Origin: an uncultured Muribaculaceae bacterium | GTDB taxonomy: Bacteria; Bacteroidota; Bacteroidia; Bacteroidales; Muribaculaceae | DNA: 64,000 nucleotides | NCBI GenBank assembly: GCA_905233915.1 | Contig: CAJOFM010000007.1 | Location: 1-64,000, forward strand | Direction of reading: 5' to 3' | The notes under the pieces: model-generated | Database searches by the model: none | What the model saw: only the letters and a program-made list of their open reading frames with translations | What the model was told of the DNA's origin: nothing | Made by a program: the position numbers and the translations under genes | In this document: positions 1 through 8,703 of the stretch, in pieces | How the letters are laid out: the number at the start of each line of letters is the position of its first letter | How positions within the stretch are numbered: position 1 is the stretch's first letter

Positions 1-601
1 CCCATTTAAGCGATACGTAGGGCATATCTTTAAACTCGCCCAATAACTCCAGATAGGCTTCTTTTAACGGAGTGGCACTGATATAGACAATCCGGTTAGG
101 CAAGGTGTTCAGTTCATGCAGCAGGTTGATTTCTGTTGATCCTTTAAGTTTGACATCGGTGAAGATGCAAGTGAATTCGTCTACCACCAGATTGAACTTG
201 TCCATCATATTGCGATTGATTAAAGCCTCTTTCAGATAAGGCAGGGAATCATAAGTCACCATAATCTTCGGCACTAAAGATCGGCTGTCAAAAGGATTGG
301 GATTGCATCTGAGCAGGTAATTGTCCATATCGGCAACCGTATCATCCATTGTCCCGCTACTCCTGTCGAAATAGAATAGTTTACCCGCTGTCCTTCCATT
401 CTTGAGCTTGCTGGTAATCAAGTTTCTTCTCGGGCTTACAAGGATGTTGGGCTGGCCGTTCGTTAGATAGTAGTCAGTACATCCACAACCACAAATCTCT
501 TTGTTCAGTAAAATATGTCCCTCTGGCAAAATGCTGTCAAAATCGGTCCATTGAGATAGATACTGGTATTCTTTCGGGACCTTTATATCAATTCTTTTCA
601 T
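1..601 (-). CDS. Helicase-like protein of a mobile element (N-terminal part; runs off the window)
   Basis: The first 200 residues are present; the C-terminus lies beyond position 1. The start ATG at 601 follows an AAAGGA-like purine stretch. Visible motifs suggest a degenerate superfamily 2 helicase: a Cys/Gly-rich segment followed by ILVSPRRNLI where motif I/Ia would be expected, VVDEFT resembling a DEAD-box motif II (about residue 140), and VYISATPLKE matching motif III (SAT). No canonical Walker A lysine is obvious, so ATPase activity is uncertain. It is the last gene of a minus-strand run with a GIY-YIG nuclease and two small proteins, which suggests an integrated element. The helicase-like assignment rests on motifs only. 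Confidence 0.55.
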   Translation of the reverse strand, partial: MKRIDIKVPKEYQYLSQWTDFDSILPEGHILLNKEICGCGCTDYYLTNGQPNILVSPRRNLITSKLKNGRTAGKLFYFDRSSGTMDDTVADMDNYLLRCNPNPFDSRSLVPKIMVTYDSLPYLKEALINRNMMDKFNLVVDEFTCIFTDVKLKGSTEINLLHELNTLPNRIVYISATPLKEAYLELLGEFKDMPYVSLKW

Positions 602-685
602 TTCCTTTATCAATTTGTTAGTTAAGAAGGAGGGTCCAAAACTTTCGCTTCAGGCCCGTCCCTCTTTGAATGACCACGATTCTTG

Positions 686-1201
686 TTAAGCTGCTGCACC
701 TAAGGCTTGCAGTTTGCGTTGCTCTCGTTCCCTTTTCCTTCTGGCTTTTCTCATGCCATCAGAAATGGCCTTTCGTGCAGCTTCGCTCCTCTTAACGCCA
801 AGTTTTGCCAATGACATCTTGCGTCTGGCCTCCTCGGTGTGATGAATCCCTTTCATTCCTCGCCCGTATGACGTATTGAACCCTTCTTCCACTGAATTGA
901 AGTGTTTAATCCATTTTGTCTCGAGATCGTCAAGTTTCTTATCCCGTGTTGACTCATTTACATATTCTCTCTCCTCGAGTATCACAAGTTTCCAGTTCTG
1001 CCAGCCATATTTCTCACGAGCACGATTGATCTTTTCTCCTGCATAAGGGGTATAGAGGTCTCGCCAGTCCGCCTGTCGCTTTTTGATATCATCGGTTTGT
1101 CCAATATACACCTTTTTGTCATCACCGTTAGCTCTTGCCTCATCGCAATCCGGTATCAGCATGTAAACATACGCTTTAAACTTTTTTTCCTTCTTTTCCA
1201 T
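686..1201 (-). CDS. GIY-YIG endonuclease with NUMOD3-type DNA-binding motifs
   Basis: This 171-residue protein has an N-terminal GIY-YIG core: YVYMLI near residue 11, then KVYIGQT near residue 30, followed by an arginine-bearing helix (KKRQADWRD). The C-terminal third carries a NUMOD3-like repeat (HTEEARRKMSLAKLG, then KRSEAARKAISDGM) and a very basic tail. This layout is typical of group I intron or phage-encoded homing endonucleases and related segregation-distorting nucleases. The start overlaps the upstream small gene by 26 bp, so the genes are co-transcribed. No intron was recognised around it, so it is probably a free-standing nuclease of a phage or element. Confidence 0.8.
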   Translation of the reverse strand: MEKKEKKFKAYVYMLIPDCDEARANGDDKKVYIGQTDDIKKRQADWRDLYTPYAGEKINRAREKYGWQNWKLVILEEREYVNESTRDKKLDDLETKWIKHFNSVEEGFNTSYGRGMKGIHHTEEARRKMSLAKLGVKRSEAARKAISDGMRKARRKREREQRKLQALGAAA

Positions 1202-1364
1202 AAGATAGCTTCTGATTTAAGTGGTTATAAACAGAGTTGCTGTCATTGATGAACAGCAATTCTCCTTTTCTCATTGACGCGTTGAAGGCACCAAGCCCCC
1301 CAAGTCGCATCTTTGCCTCTTTCCGGTTACTGTACAAGTCACCGTTTCTCAAGTTCTGAATCAT
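1176..1364 (-). CDS. Small mobile-element protein (62 aa)
   Basis: This short ORF overlaps the gene before it (1339-1710) by 26 bp and the GIY-YIG gene after it by 26 bp, the packing expected in a phage or element operon. It contains SNRKEAKMRLGGLGAFN followed by a KGELLFIN strand. I recall this RKEAK-x-LGG pattern from small proteins of Bacteroides phages and elements, but cannot confirm that without a search. No transmembrane segment or catalytic motif is visible and function is unknown. Confidence 0.5.
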   Translation of the reverse strand: MIQNLRNGDLYSNRKEAKMRLGGLGAFNASMRKGELLFINDSNSVYNHLNQKLSYGKEGKKV

Positions 1365-1710
1365 GTCGTTTGGCTTTTTGTGAGTTAATCCTTAGTGTCA
1401 CGCCCATCCTATTGAGCCTGCTCACTAAGCCCCGATAAGCGTCAATACGTCTGCGCTTCTTCGGAATTATCTGTAGTAGGTCCTGCAATGCAATCTCGAT
1501 GCAGGTCCCATTATCAAGAGGATGGCCATCGTTAAGTGCATCCTCAAGCCTGTGTATATCGTCAGCGTAGGAATCATCACCCTTCACCGACGGCGCGCTA
1601 ATAATACTCTTTTCCTTTTGAGCCTCAGGAATGGCAGCGCGCACATCCATCGTCGGCCCATGCCATGTCTGCGCCATTGACGAGAACATAGCCTGTAACA
1701 ACTGTATCAT
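1339..1710 (-). CDS. Mobile-element protein of unknown function (123 aa)
   Basis: This is the first gene of the minus-strand run. The central region (DDIHRLEDALNDGHPLDNGTCIEIALQ) looks like a compact alpha-helical domain. It is followed by a basic segment (IPKKRRRIDAYRGLVSRLNRMG) that could bind nucleic acid, and the protein ends in a Lys/Arg-rich tail. Overlap with the next small gene argues for translation coupling. I do not recognise a named family. Confidence 0.5.
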   Translation of the reverse strand: MIQLLQAMFSSMAQTWHGPTMDVRAAIPEAQKEKSIISAPSVKGDDSYADDIHRLEDALNDGHPLDNGTCIEIALQDLLQIIPKKRRRIDAYRGLVSRLNRMGVTLRINSQKAKRHDSELEKR

Positions 1711-1873
1711 TACTGTTATTTAACTTAAAGATTAATTAACAAACATTTACGCTTTATTCAGGGATAAGGCTTGGGACGGAAATGGCGCGCGTTTTTTACG
1801 TTTCTGACATGTAGTGAATCGTTTTATATTTGAAAAAACTGAGATTTTGAATATGTGTGTGCAAAATTTTCTG

Positions 1874-1881
1874 TAACTTTG
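1874..1881 (+). promoter_or_regulatory. Bacteroidota -7 promoter element (TAACTTTG) for the restriction operon
   Basis: TAACTTTG matches the Bacteroidota sigma-ABfr -7 consensus TAnnTTTG. The -33 box is poor (TTTTG lies 24 nt upstream rather than 19-20). Transcription would begin near 1888, giving a leader of about 350 nt before mod. Confidence 0.6.
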
Positions 1882-1887
1882 CGACAA

Positions 1888-2189
1888 TTCATTGCGGGTC
1901 ACAGCGGTGGCTGATGCAATGATGACATAATAATTAACAAAAAGCGTTTATTGCGCTTTGTTCTTTGGCTTCTCAAGAACTTCTCACATTACTTGAAATG
2001 CCGCCAGAGGCAGAGTAACAATGAATGCTTCATAGGTGTGTTACACACCGCCCTCACGCTTCCTGCGGGTGGCATGGGGTGGTTGTACATATCAGCGTGA
2101 GGCTTTCTACGTTGCTCGTTCAGCGGCATGGGCACGTGAGAAGGCCTTTGAGAAGCGGGACGAGTCAATATGGCCTCTCGCTTTTTTTG
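1888..2189 (+). ncRNA. Long structured leader RNA upstream of the type III restriction operon
   Basis: Between the TAACTTTG promoter and mod there are about 300 nt with no convincing ORF but a chain of hairpins. These are AAAGCG/CGCTTT (1941-1946 with 1954-1959), TGCC/GGCA (1999-2012), a perfect 6-bp GGTGTG/CACACC with a 3-nt loop (2035-2049), a perfect 9-bp CCTCACGCT/AGCGTGAGG (2052-2060 with 2094-2102) closing a 33-nt G-rich loop, and a final stem followed by a T tract. A short plus-strand ORF crosses the region, but its codons follow the hairpins and it is not believable. It may be an attenuator leader or an independent small RNA. No known RNA family was recognised. Confidence 0.5.
2136..2189 (+). 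terminator. Intrinsic terminator-like hairpin inside the mod leader
   Basis: GAGAAGGCC (2138-2146) pairs with GGCCTCTC (2172-2179) with one bulged A, and a T7 tract follows at 2182-2188. It lies 56 nt before the mod start codon, in the position of an attenuator: read-through would be required to express the operon. Confidence 0.5.
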
Positions 2190-2244
2190 TACCATTAGCA
2201 AAACGTCACTCAAGGGGCCGAGTGGTGAATGTTATGAAAAAACC

Positions 2245-4035
2245 ATGAACGCCGAGACCAAGGCTCGATTGATAGAGCGTGTTAAGTCGCTGGAAGGCCT
2301 GACTAATGATGAGCGCAGCGCTTTGCTTGAATTGTTGCGCACCGAGAAGGCGTATGGACTTGTGTGGGAAAACAAGCCTGAGGACGTTGAGGAACGGCTG
2401 CGCGATGAACTGCCTGTGCTGGTCGAGGACGAGACAAAGCGCATTATCAGCGACAGCCCCGATGCCCCTAACCACGCCTTAATTGAGGGTGACAACCTGG
2501 AGGCTCTCACCACACTGGCCTACACCCACGCTGGCAAGATTGACGTCATCTATATTGATCCACCATACAATACAGGTAATAAAGACTTTGTCTATAATGA
2601 CGCATTCGTGGATAGCGAGGACGCTTATCGTCATAGCAAATGGCTCTCATTCATGTCCAAGCGCCTGCGCATCGCCAAGAAACTCCTCAGCGACTGTGGC
2701 ATTATTTTCATCTCCATCGACGACAATGAGCAAGCGAACTTGAAACTGCTTTGTGATGATGTGTTTAGCGAAAAGAATTTCATTGCTCAATTAATTTGGC
2801 AAAAGAAGAAAGGTGGAGGTAATGATTCTAAATATGTTGCAACAGAACACGAGTACGTGCTGTTATATGCAAAGAATACATCAAGTTTAAACAACATATT
2901 CATTCCCTACGGCCAAGATTACTTAAGTAGATACAAAGAAAAAGATAGCGAAGGTAGATTCTTTTGGGACACGTTTAAAAGAAAATCTGGAAAACAATAT
3001 TATCCAATACAATGCCCAGATGGTTCTATTTTGCAATATGAAGAAAACGGTGAGCCAATTAGTTGGCTACGCTCAGAGCCCAGATTCTTGTCAGATTTAA
3101 AAAAGGGAGAAGCGCGGATAATAAAGGTTGGAGAAAAATGGACAGTACATTTTAAACAAAGACAACCTGCTGGATATAAACCCCGTTCTCTTATGAACGA
3201 CGTTGGTACAACATCTTCTGGTGCAGATAAATTAAAAGATATATTTAATAAAACTCATGTTTTTGAGAATCCAAAGCCCAATGGTTTAATAGAATTCTTG
3301 TTGAAGTTTGGGTCAGAATCGTCGAATGTTCTCGATTTCTTCGCTGGCAGCGGAACGACCCTTCACGCTGTGATGCAGTTAAATGCTGAGGACGGAGGGC
3401 AACGGCAGTGTATCCTCGTGACCAATAACGAGAATGGCATCTGCGAGAACGTGACCTACGAGCGTAACAAGCGCGTCATTAACGGCTATACCAAGCCCAA
3501 CGGCGACCATGTGGAGGGCCTTCATGCCAATAACCTGCGCTACTATCGCACTGCCTACGTGAGTCGCAACCGTACACCCCAAAACCTGCGTCGCTTAGTC
3601 GAACTTTCAACTGATATGCTCTGCATCAAGGAGAATCTCTATACCGAGTGCCGTGAGTTCGCTGGAGTCAAGACTCGCAAGCAGTTCTTCCGCTACTTTG
3701 AGCAGGGCGGCAAACGAATGCTCATCATCTATCGTGAAGAATATGTCCCTGACCTGGTGAACCTTATTGATCGGCTTGACCTGCCCGATGGCAAACGCAT
3801 CAAGGTGTATGTATTCTCACCCAGCGAGGATCCCTGGGCTGGAGAGTTTGAGCCGGTGGAAGACAAAATTACCCTGTGCGCCCTGCCGATGGCTATTCTC
3901 AATGCATACCGTCGCGTGTTGCCCAAGCGTCGCAAGCAAGTCATCTACGTCGATCAAGAGACATCCAAGAAGCCCGAGGTGCCAGCATCGGAACCCACAT
4001 TGTTTGACATGAACGAGGAAGGAGGTGCCCAATGA
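2245..4035 (+). CDS. mod: Type III restriction-modification methyltransferase subunit (Mod)
   Basis: This is an adenine-specific DNA methyltransferase of the beta class: the catalytic motif DPPY (residues about 105-108, context YIDPPYNTGN) precedes the target-recognition region, and the AdoMet motif FAGSGTT follows at about 366-372. That order and the 596-aa length fit type III Mod subunits, which methylate one strand of an asymmetric site and supply specificity to Res. The ATG at 2245 was chosen because an upstream in-frame ATG (2170) lies within the terminator-like hairpin. The stop overlaps the res start by 4 bp. The central third (about 2770-3320) is strikingly AT-rich compared with its flanks, as expected of an exchanged target-recognition domain. 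Confidence 0.9.
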   Translation: MNAETKARLIERVKSLEGLTNDERSALLELLRTEKAYGLVWENKPEDVEERLRDELPVLVEDETKRIISDSPDAPNHALIEGDNLEALTTLAYTHAGKIDVIYIDPPYNTGNKDFVYNDAFVDSEDAYRHSKWLSFMSKRLRIAKKLLSDCGIIFISIDDNEQANLKLLCDDVFSEKNFIAQLIWQKKKGGGNDSKYVATEHEYVLLYAKNTSSLNNIFIPYGQDYLSRYKEKDSEGRFFWDTFKRKSGKQYYPIQCPDGSILQYEENGEPISWLRSEPRFLSDLKKGEARIIKVGEKWTVHFKQRQPAGYKPRSLMNDVGTTSSGADKLKDIFNKTHVFENPKPNGLIEFLLKFGSESSNVLDFFAGSGTTLHAVMQLNAEDGGQRQCILVTNNENGICENVTYERNKRVINGYTKPNGDHVEGLHANNLRYYRTAYVSRNRTPQNLRRLVELSTDMLCIKENLYTECREFAGVKTRKQFFRYFEQGGKRMLIIYREEYVPDLVNLIDRLDLPDGKRIKVYVFSPSEDPWAGEFEPVEDKITLCALPMAILNAYRRVLPKRRKQVIYVDQETSKKPEVPASEPTLFDMNEEGGAQ

Positions 4036-6410
4036 AAGAATTGCAATATCAACAGAAAGCCATCGCCGAACTCACAGACAAGGTGATCACCTTGCTCAAT
4101 ACCGGCGAGAAGCGTCGCAAAATCGTGTTCCAGGCACCCACGGGCAGTGGCAAGACCGTGATGGCCTGTGAAGTGCTTGCCCACATCGTTGAGCAACTTC
4201 AAGACCGTGGCGACAGCCGATACCAGGAAGTCGCCTTCATCTGGTTTGCTCCCCGCAAACTACACTTGCAGAGTTATGGCAAGTTGCGACTGGCCTACGA
4301 GGAAAATAACCGATTGTCTCCAGTGATGTTTGATGAGTTGGATCAGAGCGAGGGTATTCAGCCTGGTGAGATCCTGTTTGTCAACTGGGAAAGCGTCAAC
4401 AAGGACACCAACATCATGGCGCGGGACAGTGAGGCGGGAGCAAGCATCTATGAGGTCGCCCGTCGCACCCGCGAGGAACTGGGTTTGCCTATTGTGGCTA
4501 TCATTGACGAGGAACACATGTTCTGGAGCAAAACTGCCGACAAGAGCAGTCAAGTACTGGACCGCATCAATCCCAACGTGGAAATCCGTATCAGTGCCAC
4601 GCCCAAGACCCATACCTTGTATAATGTGGTGGTCGAGCGAAATGCTGTGATTGATGCAGAAATGATCAAGCGTGAAGTGGTGCTGAACCCTGATATCGAC
4701 GTGAACATCAGTGATGAGCGAACCCTCAATCAGCATCTGATAGAGACAGCCCTGACCAAGCGACAGCAACTGGCAGATGCCTATAAAGCGCTTGGAGTTA
4801 ACATCAATCCGCTGTTGCTCATACAGTTGCCTAATGACACTAAAGAGAGCATGACCGTTGAGGACAACAAGATAGCAGAAACCGTCAAAGCCTACCTAAG
4901 CGCCAACCCCAAATGGAACATCACGCCCGAAAACGGGCGACTGGCCCTCTGGCTCGCAGGGGAGAAATGCAACCTGCCTAATATTGAGGAGCCAGACAAT
5001 ATGGCCGAAGTGCTCCTGTTCAAGGAAGCCATTGCCCTTGGCTGGGACTGCCCACGTGCTGCCGTGCTGCTCATCTTCAGGAAACTGGAGAGTGACACGT
5101 TCACCATCCAGACCGTGGGACGCATCCTGCGTATGCCTCAGCAGCGCCACTATCCTGATGGACGACTCAACGTGGGTTACGTCTATACCGATATAGCCAA
5201 GGACAAAATCCAGATTGTCGCCCAGGATGCCAGTTACATCCACAATAACGCAGCCATCGCCTACAAGCGCAAGAACCTGAACGAAGTGATGCTGCCCAGT
5301 ACCTACAGCGAGCGCCCCAATGCCGGTCGCAACTATTTGGGACCTGACTTCAGGCAGACACTCTACAAAACCGCTGAGGAGTTCTTCAATATTGAACGCG
5401 CCAACGCCAGCCTGTTCACATTTGAGCAGTTGGCAGCCATGAGTGATGAGGCCGATATTTCTGCCCCGTTGCCCAAGAGTGACGACGACCGCATCAACGA
5501 GAACCGCCTGAAGGTTAAGACCAGCATCCGCCTTGACGTGAAGAATATCAATGCCGAAATACCCGTCGATGTGCATTTCCAAAATGAGGAACAGATTATC
5601 AAGGTCAACCAGATCAAGTATGCACGCACGATGGGCGAAATAGACCGCGTTTTCATCACCTACATCAACGGCAAGGGTGGACAATTTGAAAGTAAGGGCC
5701 GGTCAGACAAGATCGCCAGTTACCTGCTGGAGTTGATGGCCGATTTCTTTGGTATCTTTGAGACCGATGCCAAGAAGGTCATCCTCTATCACGATAACAG
5801 GTCCAAGTTTGACCGTCTGCTCGATATGGCTCTTGACCGCTATGCCAAGAAGCGCGCGAGTGCCCAGGCCGGTAAGCCAGCGAGAGTGTTCACCGACTAT
5901 GACTGGACTGTCCCCGAGGAGCGCATCTATGATAACGACACCCATCACAAGGTGCTCTGCGATATTCATGCTTTGGATCCATTTTATGAACTGAATCAAG
6001 CATCAAATCCAGAGGTGAAATTTGCAGCCTTCCTTGAGCAAAACCAGCAAGATCTGGACTGGTGGTACAAGAACGGTGACAACGGCAAACAACACTATGC
6101 AATCCGCTACAAGACCAGCGACGGCACCGAGGGGCTATTCTACGTGGACTTCGTGATCAGGATGAAGGATGGCAAAGTCTTCTTGTTTGATACCAAGGGT
6201 GATGCTGGCGCAGGTGACATAGACCCTGAGGTTGAGAACAAGCATAACGCCCTCATCGACTACATCAACGAGCAGAACACTAAAGGAAATAACCTGCACG
6301 GTGGTATCATCAAAAATGACCAATACGGCAACTGGATCTACAGCCCATTGAAGATTGAGGATGCCAGTGATACTACTGGCTGGAGCATTTTTGACCCACA
6401 TCAAGCATAA
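4032..6410 (+). CDS. res: Type III restriction endonuclease subunit (Res), DEAD-like helicase plus PD-(D/E)XK nuclease
   Basis: This is the 792-aa partner of Mod. The N-terminal SF2 motor has Walker A APTGSGKT (residues 35-42), Walker B variant DEEH (159-162) and motif III ISATP. The second RecA lobe contains the QTVGRILRMP motif VI. The C-terminal nuclease core reads YVDFVIRMKDGKVFLFDTKGD: D near 706 and D-x-K near 721, a PD-(D/E)XK site. Type III Res uses ATP to move between two unmethylated sites and cut beside one. Coupling to mod is tight (4-bp overlap), and a 20-bp gap separates it from the next gene. Confidence 0.9.
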   Translation: MKELQYQQKAIAELTDKVITLLNTGEKRRKIVFQAPTGSGKTVMACEVLAHIVEQLQDRGDSRYQEVAFIWFAPRKLHLQSYGKLRLAYEENNRLSPVMFDELDQSEGIQPGEILFVNWESVNKDTNIMARDSEAGASIYEVARRTREELGLPIVAIIDEEHMFWSKTADKSSQVLDRINPNVEIRISATPKTHTLYNVVVERNAVIDAEMIKREVVLNPDIDVNISDERTLNQHLIETALTKRQQLADAYKALGVNINPLLLIQLPNDTKESMTVEDNKIAETVKAYLSANPKWNITPENGRLALWLAGEKCNLPNIEEPDNMAEVLLFKEAIALGWDCPRAAVLLIFRKLESDTFTIQTVGRILRMPQQRHYPDGRLNVGYVYTDIAKDKIQIVAQDASYIHNNAAIAYKRKNLNEVMLPSTYSERPNAGRNYLGPDFRQTLYKTAEEFFNIERANASLFTFEQLAAMSDEADISAPLPKSDDDRINENRLKVKTSIRLDVKNINAEIPVDVHFQNEEQIIKVNQIKYARTMGEIDRVFITYINGKGGQFESKGRSDKIASYLLELMADFFGIFETDAKKVILYHDNRSKFDRLLDMALDRYAKKRASAQAGKPARVFTDYDWTVPEERIYDNDTHHKVLCDIHALDPFYELNQASNPEVKFAAFLEQNQQDLDWWYKNGDNGKQHYAIRYKTSDGTEGLFYVDFVIRMKDGKVFLFDTKGDAGAGDIDPEVENKHNALIDYINEQNTKGNNLHGGIIKNDQYGNWIYSPLKIEDASDTTGWSIFDPHQA

Positions 6411-6430
6411 CAATAAAATCAAGTAACGAT

Positions 6431-6688
6431 ATGGCTAAGGATAAGACGATAAACAGCATCTTTCTGCATTACGGAGTCCAGAGTGACGACATGCAGATCA
6501 TTGAGCAGGCCTGCCGTGATAACGACATCGATGCAGAATGGCTCAAGGAACAGATTCTCAAGCCCTACAACAGCCAGCGCAACGACGACAACGCTGTCAA
6601 GGACGAAAAGGCCGACGAGAAAGAGAAACGTGAGAAGAAAATGGTGAACAAAATCCTGAAAAAGGCCCTTAAAAACATTCCGTCATGA
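6431..6688 (+). CDS. Small charged protein between Res and the DndD-like ATPase (85 aa)
   Basis: The N-terminal half is a compact helical segment (SIFLHYGVQSDDMQIIEQACRDNDIDAEWLKEQIL). The C-terminal half is a run of alternating Lys/Glu/Asp that is probably a disordered or coiled tail, ending LKKALKNIPS. Its stop overlaps the start of the SMC-like gene by 4 bp, so it is translationally coupled to it and may be a small partner of that ATPase, which is inference. No known family was recognised. Confidence 0.7.
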   Translation: MAKDKTINSIFLHYGVQSDDMQIIEQACRDNDIDAEWLKEQILKPYNSQRNDDNAVKDEKADEKEKREKKMVNKILKKALKNIPS

Positions 6689-8700
6689 AGATAAAACGAA
6701 TTATAGCCGAGAACTACAAGACCTACAAGGCTTTGGACTTGAACCTGGAGGTTGCGCCCGATCGTCCCATCATCCTTATTGGAGGCGCCAACGGCTGTGG
6801 CAAAACGACCCTGTTTGATGCCATCTATCACGCACTGTATGGTTTGAAAATCAAGAATGCCAAGGAATTTGAAGAGCTGTTCAATGCCGGAGTGATGCTG
6901 GAGTCAGGCATGGATGGCAAGAGAATTGTGCTTGAGATCCACTTCTCGGGAATGGTTCTGGGCACTGAGCAACAGTACTCGCTACAGCGCTCCTACCTGC
7001 TGTATGACCAGCGCGTGAGGGAGTCAGTAACGCTCAAGATGGGCGGGGCTACCTATCACTACGGTTCTGAGGCACCGGCCTCACAGCGTGCCACCAACGA
7101 GGAAATTGTCAACAAGATACTCGCAGCCAACCTGCCCGCTGCATTGAGCAACTACTTCCTGTTTGACGCGATGAAGACCAGCGACCTCGTGAAGGAAGAG
7201 TCCATTAACAAACTCATCCAGAACAACATCAACATGGTGATGGGCTTCAACAAGTATCACCAGCTGCAAGAGGGGGCTGAGGCATTGCTGGCCGAGAAGA
7301 AGGCAGAGCGACTGGAGAACGAGAACCAGCGTAAGGAGTACTCAGAACTTGTCAAACAGAAAGTCGAAAAAGAAAAGGAACAGGAAAAAGCCGAAAGTGA
7401 ATACACCACTGCCATCAACTTCGCTAACGACAATAAAGCCCTTTATGAGCAAGTGAAGCAGGGACGCGATGCCGACGACGTGACGCGCGACAAAATGCGA
7501 CAGATTGAGGAGTCGATTCGGGCATTTAACCGGAGTGAAACCGATTACCGAAAGAGTGCCGACACGCTAGCGAGGGAACTGGAAACGCGCGTGGTTTTCA
7601 CCAAATTGGCAAGTATCATCCGCACCGAGGTAGAGGTCATCCTCAATGCTAAGCGCCAAGTCGCTACCGCAAGAGGCAACATTTTGAGTGATAGTCAACT
7701 TAAACGTATCACCCATCAGGTAGTTGAACTGATTGAACAACGCTACATCGAAACGGGCAGGATTGACGTGGACCTGATTGTGAGAGAACTCAAAGACCTG
7801 CAAGAGAACGAATCTGTTGTCAGCGACCCCTACGCCCACTTAAACGAACAGGATATGCAACAGCTGGAGCAACTTGTTAATTCCGCTGTGGTGAATCCGT
7901 TCAATGCCTTGGCAGAACAGCGCGACCGCATCAATGCCGAGGCCGAGGAACTGCCCCGTCGCCAACAACAGTTAGACGATTACAGGAAAGCCCTCAACAG
8001 TTCGGACTACTCGATTATTGAGCTGTATGAGCGCAATAACAGGCGCATTAACGAAATCAAGGACAACATCGACGGTATAAAAGATGAGATAGAGAAGTTA
8101 CAGAAACGGATAGCAACCTACGACTATGACATTCCACAGATACCCGACCCGCAGTATGACCTGTTATGCAAACTGCCTGATTTCTTCAAGGAACTGTCAC
8201 AACGACTGCTGCGCTCCAAGAAAGCCCGTATCGAGAACATGATGCGTGACCAGTTAAACAAGAATCTGGTGGTCTATGCCGGTGTGATTGGGCGCGTAGA
8301 ACTGTCTAATGCCGGCAGCGATGAGACATCCTTCAAGATATACCACAAGAACGGCAATGAAATTTTCTTGAGCCAGTTGAATGCAGGAGCCAAGCAAACC
8401 GTCATGCAAGTGCTGCTCAAGGTCCTGTACTACTTGGGGGACTATGACCCGCCCGTGATGATTGATACTGTGATGGGTGTCCTTGACAAGGAAAGCCGTG
8501 AGGTCATCCTGGAGAGCTACTTCCCTGACCTTGCCGATCAAACCATCTTGCTCAGTACCGACACCGAGATCACCACTGAGCGCGACTTTGAGAAGATTCA
8601 AGCCTACGTCGCCCGCACCTATACACTGCACCGTGACAAGGAGAACCAATGTACAACTATCACCGAGGACTACTTCGGCTGCAAAACCAGGGAGGATTAA
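6685..8700 (+). CDS. DndD-like SMC/Rad50-type ATPase
   Basis: This 671-aa AAA-type ABC/SMC ATPase has Walker A GGANGCGKTT (residues 33-42), a long Lys/Glu-rich coiled coil from about 190 to 480, an ABC signature-like LSQLNAGAKQ near 560, and Walker B PVMIDTVMGVLD near 590. The segment YFLFDAMKTSDLVKEE after the first lobe corresponds to the FFFDGE region typical of DndD, the ATPase of the DNA phosphorothioation system. No dndC-type sulfurtransferase or dndA cysteine desulfurase is present, so I infer a DndD-related motor recruited to a restriction operon, not a complete Dnd pathway. It overlaps the preceding gene by 4 bp and lies 3 bp from the next. Confidence 0.8.
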   Translation: MKIKRIIAENYKTYKALDLNLEVAPDRPIILIGGANGCGKTTLFDAIYHALYGLKIKNAKEFEELFNAGVMLESGMDGKRIVLEIHFSGMVLGTEQQYSLQRSYLLYDQRVRESVTLKMGGATYHYGSEAPASQRATNEEIVNKILAANLPAALSNYFLFDAMKTSDLVKEESINKLIQNNINMVMGFNKYHQLQEGAEALLAEKKAERLENENQRKEYSELVKQKVEKEKEQEKAESEYTTAINFANDNKALYEQVKQGRDADDVTRDKMRQIEESIRAFNRSETDYRKSADTLARELETRVVFTKLASIIRTEVEVILNAKRQVATARGNILSDSQLKRITHQVVELIEQRYIETGRIDVDLIVRELKDLQENESVVSDPYAHLNEQDMQQLEQLVNSAVVNPFNALAEQRDRINAEAEELPRRQQQLDDYRKALNSSDYSIIELYERNNRRINEIKDNIDGIKDEIEKLQKRIATYDYDIPQIPDPQYDLLCKLPDFFKELSQRLLRSKKARIENMMRDQLNKNLVVYAGVIGRVELSNAGSDETSFKIYHKNGNEIFLSQLNAGAKQTVMQVLLKVLYYLGDYDPPVMIDTVMGVLDKESREVILESYFPDLADQTILLSTDTEITTERDFEKIQAYVARTYTLHRDKENQCTTITEDYFGCKTRED

Positions 8701-8703
8701 GCC

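Noticed and set aside
2036-2248. Small plus-strand ORF in the mod leader
   Set aside because: Its codons coincide with perfect hairpins and the product has no protein-like pattern.
6685-8700. A complete Dnd phosphorothioation system
   Set aside because: Only DndD-like and HerA-like ATPases are present; there is no cysteine desulfurase, DndC-type PAPS-reductase-like protein or DndE.
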